The position numbers and the translations under genes are program-made. Below the pieces are notes generated by a model. It made no database searches and was not told the origin of the DNA. It saw nothing but the letters and a program-made list of their open reading frames with translations. This document shows, piece by piece, positions 16,845 through 17,049 of a DNA stretch of 17,049 bases. Source of the DNA: Desulfobacula sp. GTDB taxonomy: Bacteria > Desulfobacterota > Desulfobacteria > Desulfobacterales > Desulfobacteraceae. How positions within the stretch are numbered: position 1 is the first letter of the stretch; the number at the start of each line of letters is the position of its first letter. The DNA lies in the NCBI GenBank assembly GCA_011390085.1, contig JAABTB010000008.1, positions 1 to 17,049 on the forward strand, read 5' to 3'.

Positions 16845-17049
16845 CTATGGCTGTTGTTTTGTTTCAATAATGCGGATGGTGAGTTCAGCCGCTTTGCCCG
16901 TAAACTCCCGGCACCGGCTGATAAGGTTTTCAGCGCCGAAAATCCGCTGCCCTTCCTGGGTCCCCAGATCACAGCCCAATAGTTCCGCGCAATTTGTGGA
17001 ACCGAAGGTTTCCCGGAACTGCTCCACCAGCGTCTGAACCGCAGCGTAA
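16845..17049 (-). CDS. C_GCAxxG_C_C family redox protein, C-terminal part (runs off the right edge)
   Basis: The frame is open from the right edge (first full codon at 17048) to the stop at 16845, giving 67 C-terminal residues. EQFRETFGSTNCAELLGCDL followed by a later ISRCREFTGKAAELTI matches the end of the C_GCAxxG_C_C family: the F-x3-FG-x3-C-x2-LLG-x-DL pattern, then a C in the last helix. The defining GCAxxG motif would lie beyond the window. These small cysteine-rich proteins are thought to be redox-active and are frequent in anaerobes. A GTG at 17027 is internal, not a start. It is the first visible gene of the minus-strand operon with the SnoaL-like and flavin-reductase genes. Confidence 0.78.
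   Translation of the reverse strand, partial: YAAVQTLVEQFRETFGSTNCAELLGCDLGTQEGQRIFGAENLISRCREFTGKAAELTIRIIETKQQP

Noticed and set aside
16814..16972. 53-residue N-terminal extension of the SnoaL-like protein
   Set aside because: It overlaps the C_GCAxxG_C_C gene in another frame and has no family similarity.
1..17049. Mobile elements, CRISPR arrays, tRNA or rRNA genes
   Set aside because: No transposase or integrase, no regularly spaced repeats and no RNA gene sequence seen on either strand.

Overview
The window looks like chromosome of a Gram-negative anaerobe, most likely a Desulfobacterota/Desulfobacterales-type sulfate reducer. That is an inference from the gene content: a Cache-type chemoreceptor, a cytosolic PAS-GAF kinase, a ferredoxin-fused nitroreductase, a receiver-fused PEP/pyruvate-binding protein and a C_GCAxxG_C_C redox protein. 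Twelve genes are supported and coding density is high. I see no RNA gene, insertion sequence, CRISPR array or phage gene, and no stretch over 300 bases lacks a gene.

Left part, + strand: the 3' end of a histidine-biosynthesis cyclase (hisF, closest in signature to the eukaryotic bifunctional HIS7 type) ends in a small terminator hairpin. A 153-base leader with several regulatory-looking structures follows, then a methyl-accepting chemotaxis protein.

Centre, - strand, read right to left from 14644 to 3074: a ferredoxin-nitroreductase; a secreted lytic transglycosylase coupled to it by an ATGA overlap; a roughly 1000-residue protein joining a pseudo-receiver, an intact receiver and a PEP/pyruvate-dikinase ATP-binding domain; a Cu+-exporting P-type ATPase (copA) behind its own sigma70-like promoter with a palindrome over the -10; 29 bases further, a soluble PAS-GAF histidine kinase whose ATPase domain carries a five-cysteine insertion; and, after about 190 bases, an active-looking diguanylate cyclase. 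The block is rich in signal transduction. No stand-alone response regulator is present, so the receiver in the dikinase-like protein is the only phospho-acceptor candidate in the window for the orphan kinase.

Right part: divergently from the nitroreductase, a + strand pair encodes an ABM-type small monooxygenase-like protein and a SAM methyltransferase. The methyltransferase stop codon overlaps that of a convergent - strand operon of flavin-reductase-like protein, SnoaL/NTF2-like protein and a C_GCAxxG_C_C redox protein that runs off the right edge.

The observations most worth checking are a bipartite motif (GTWACCC-N13-TTGCGTCAT) found upstream of the chemoreceptor and again between the diguanylate cyclase and kinase genes, the Cys-rich insertion in the kinase, the receiver/dikinase fusion, and the eukaryote-like HisF. 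None of these by itself proves a new system.
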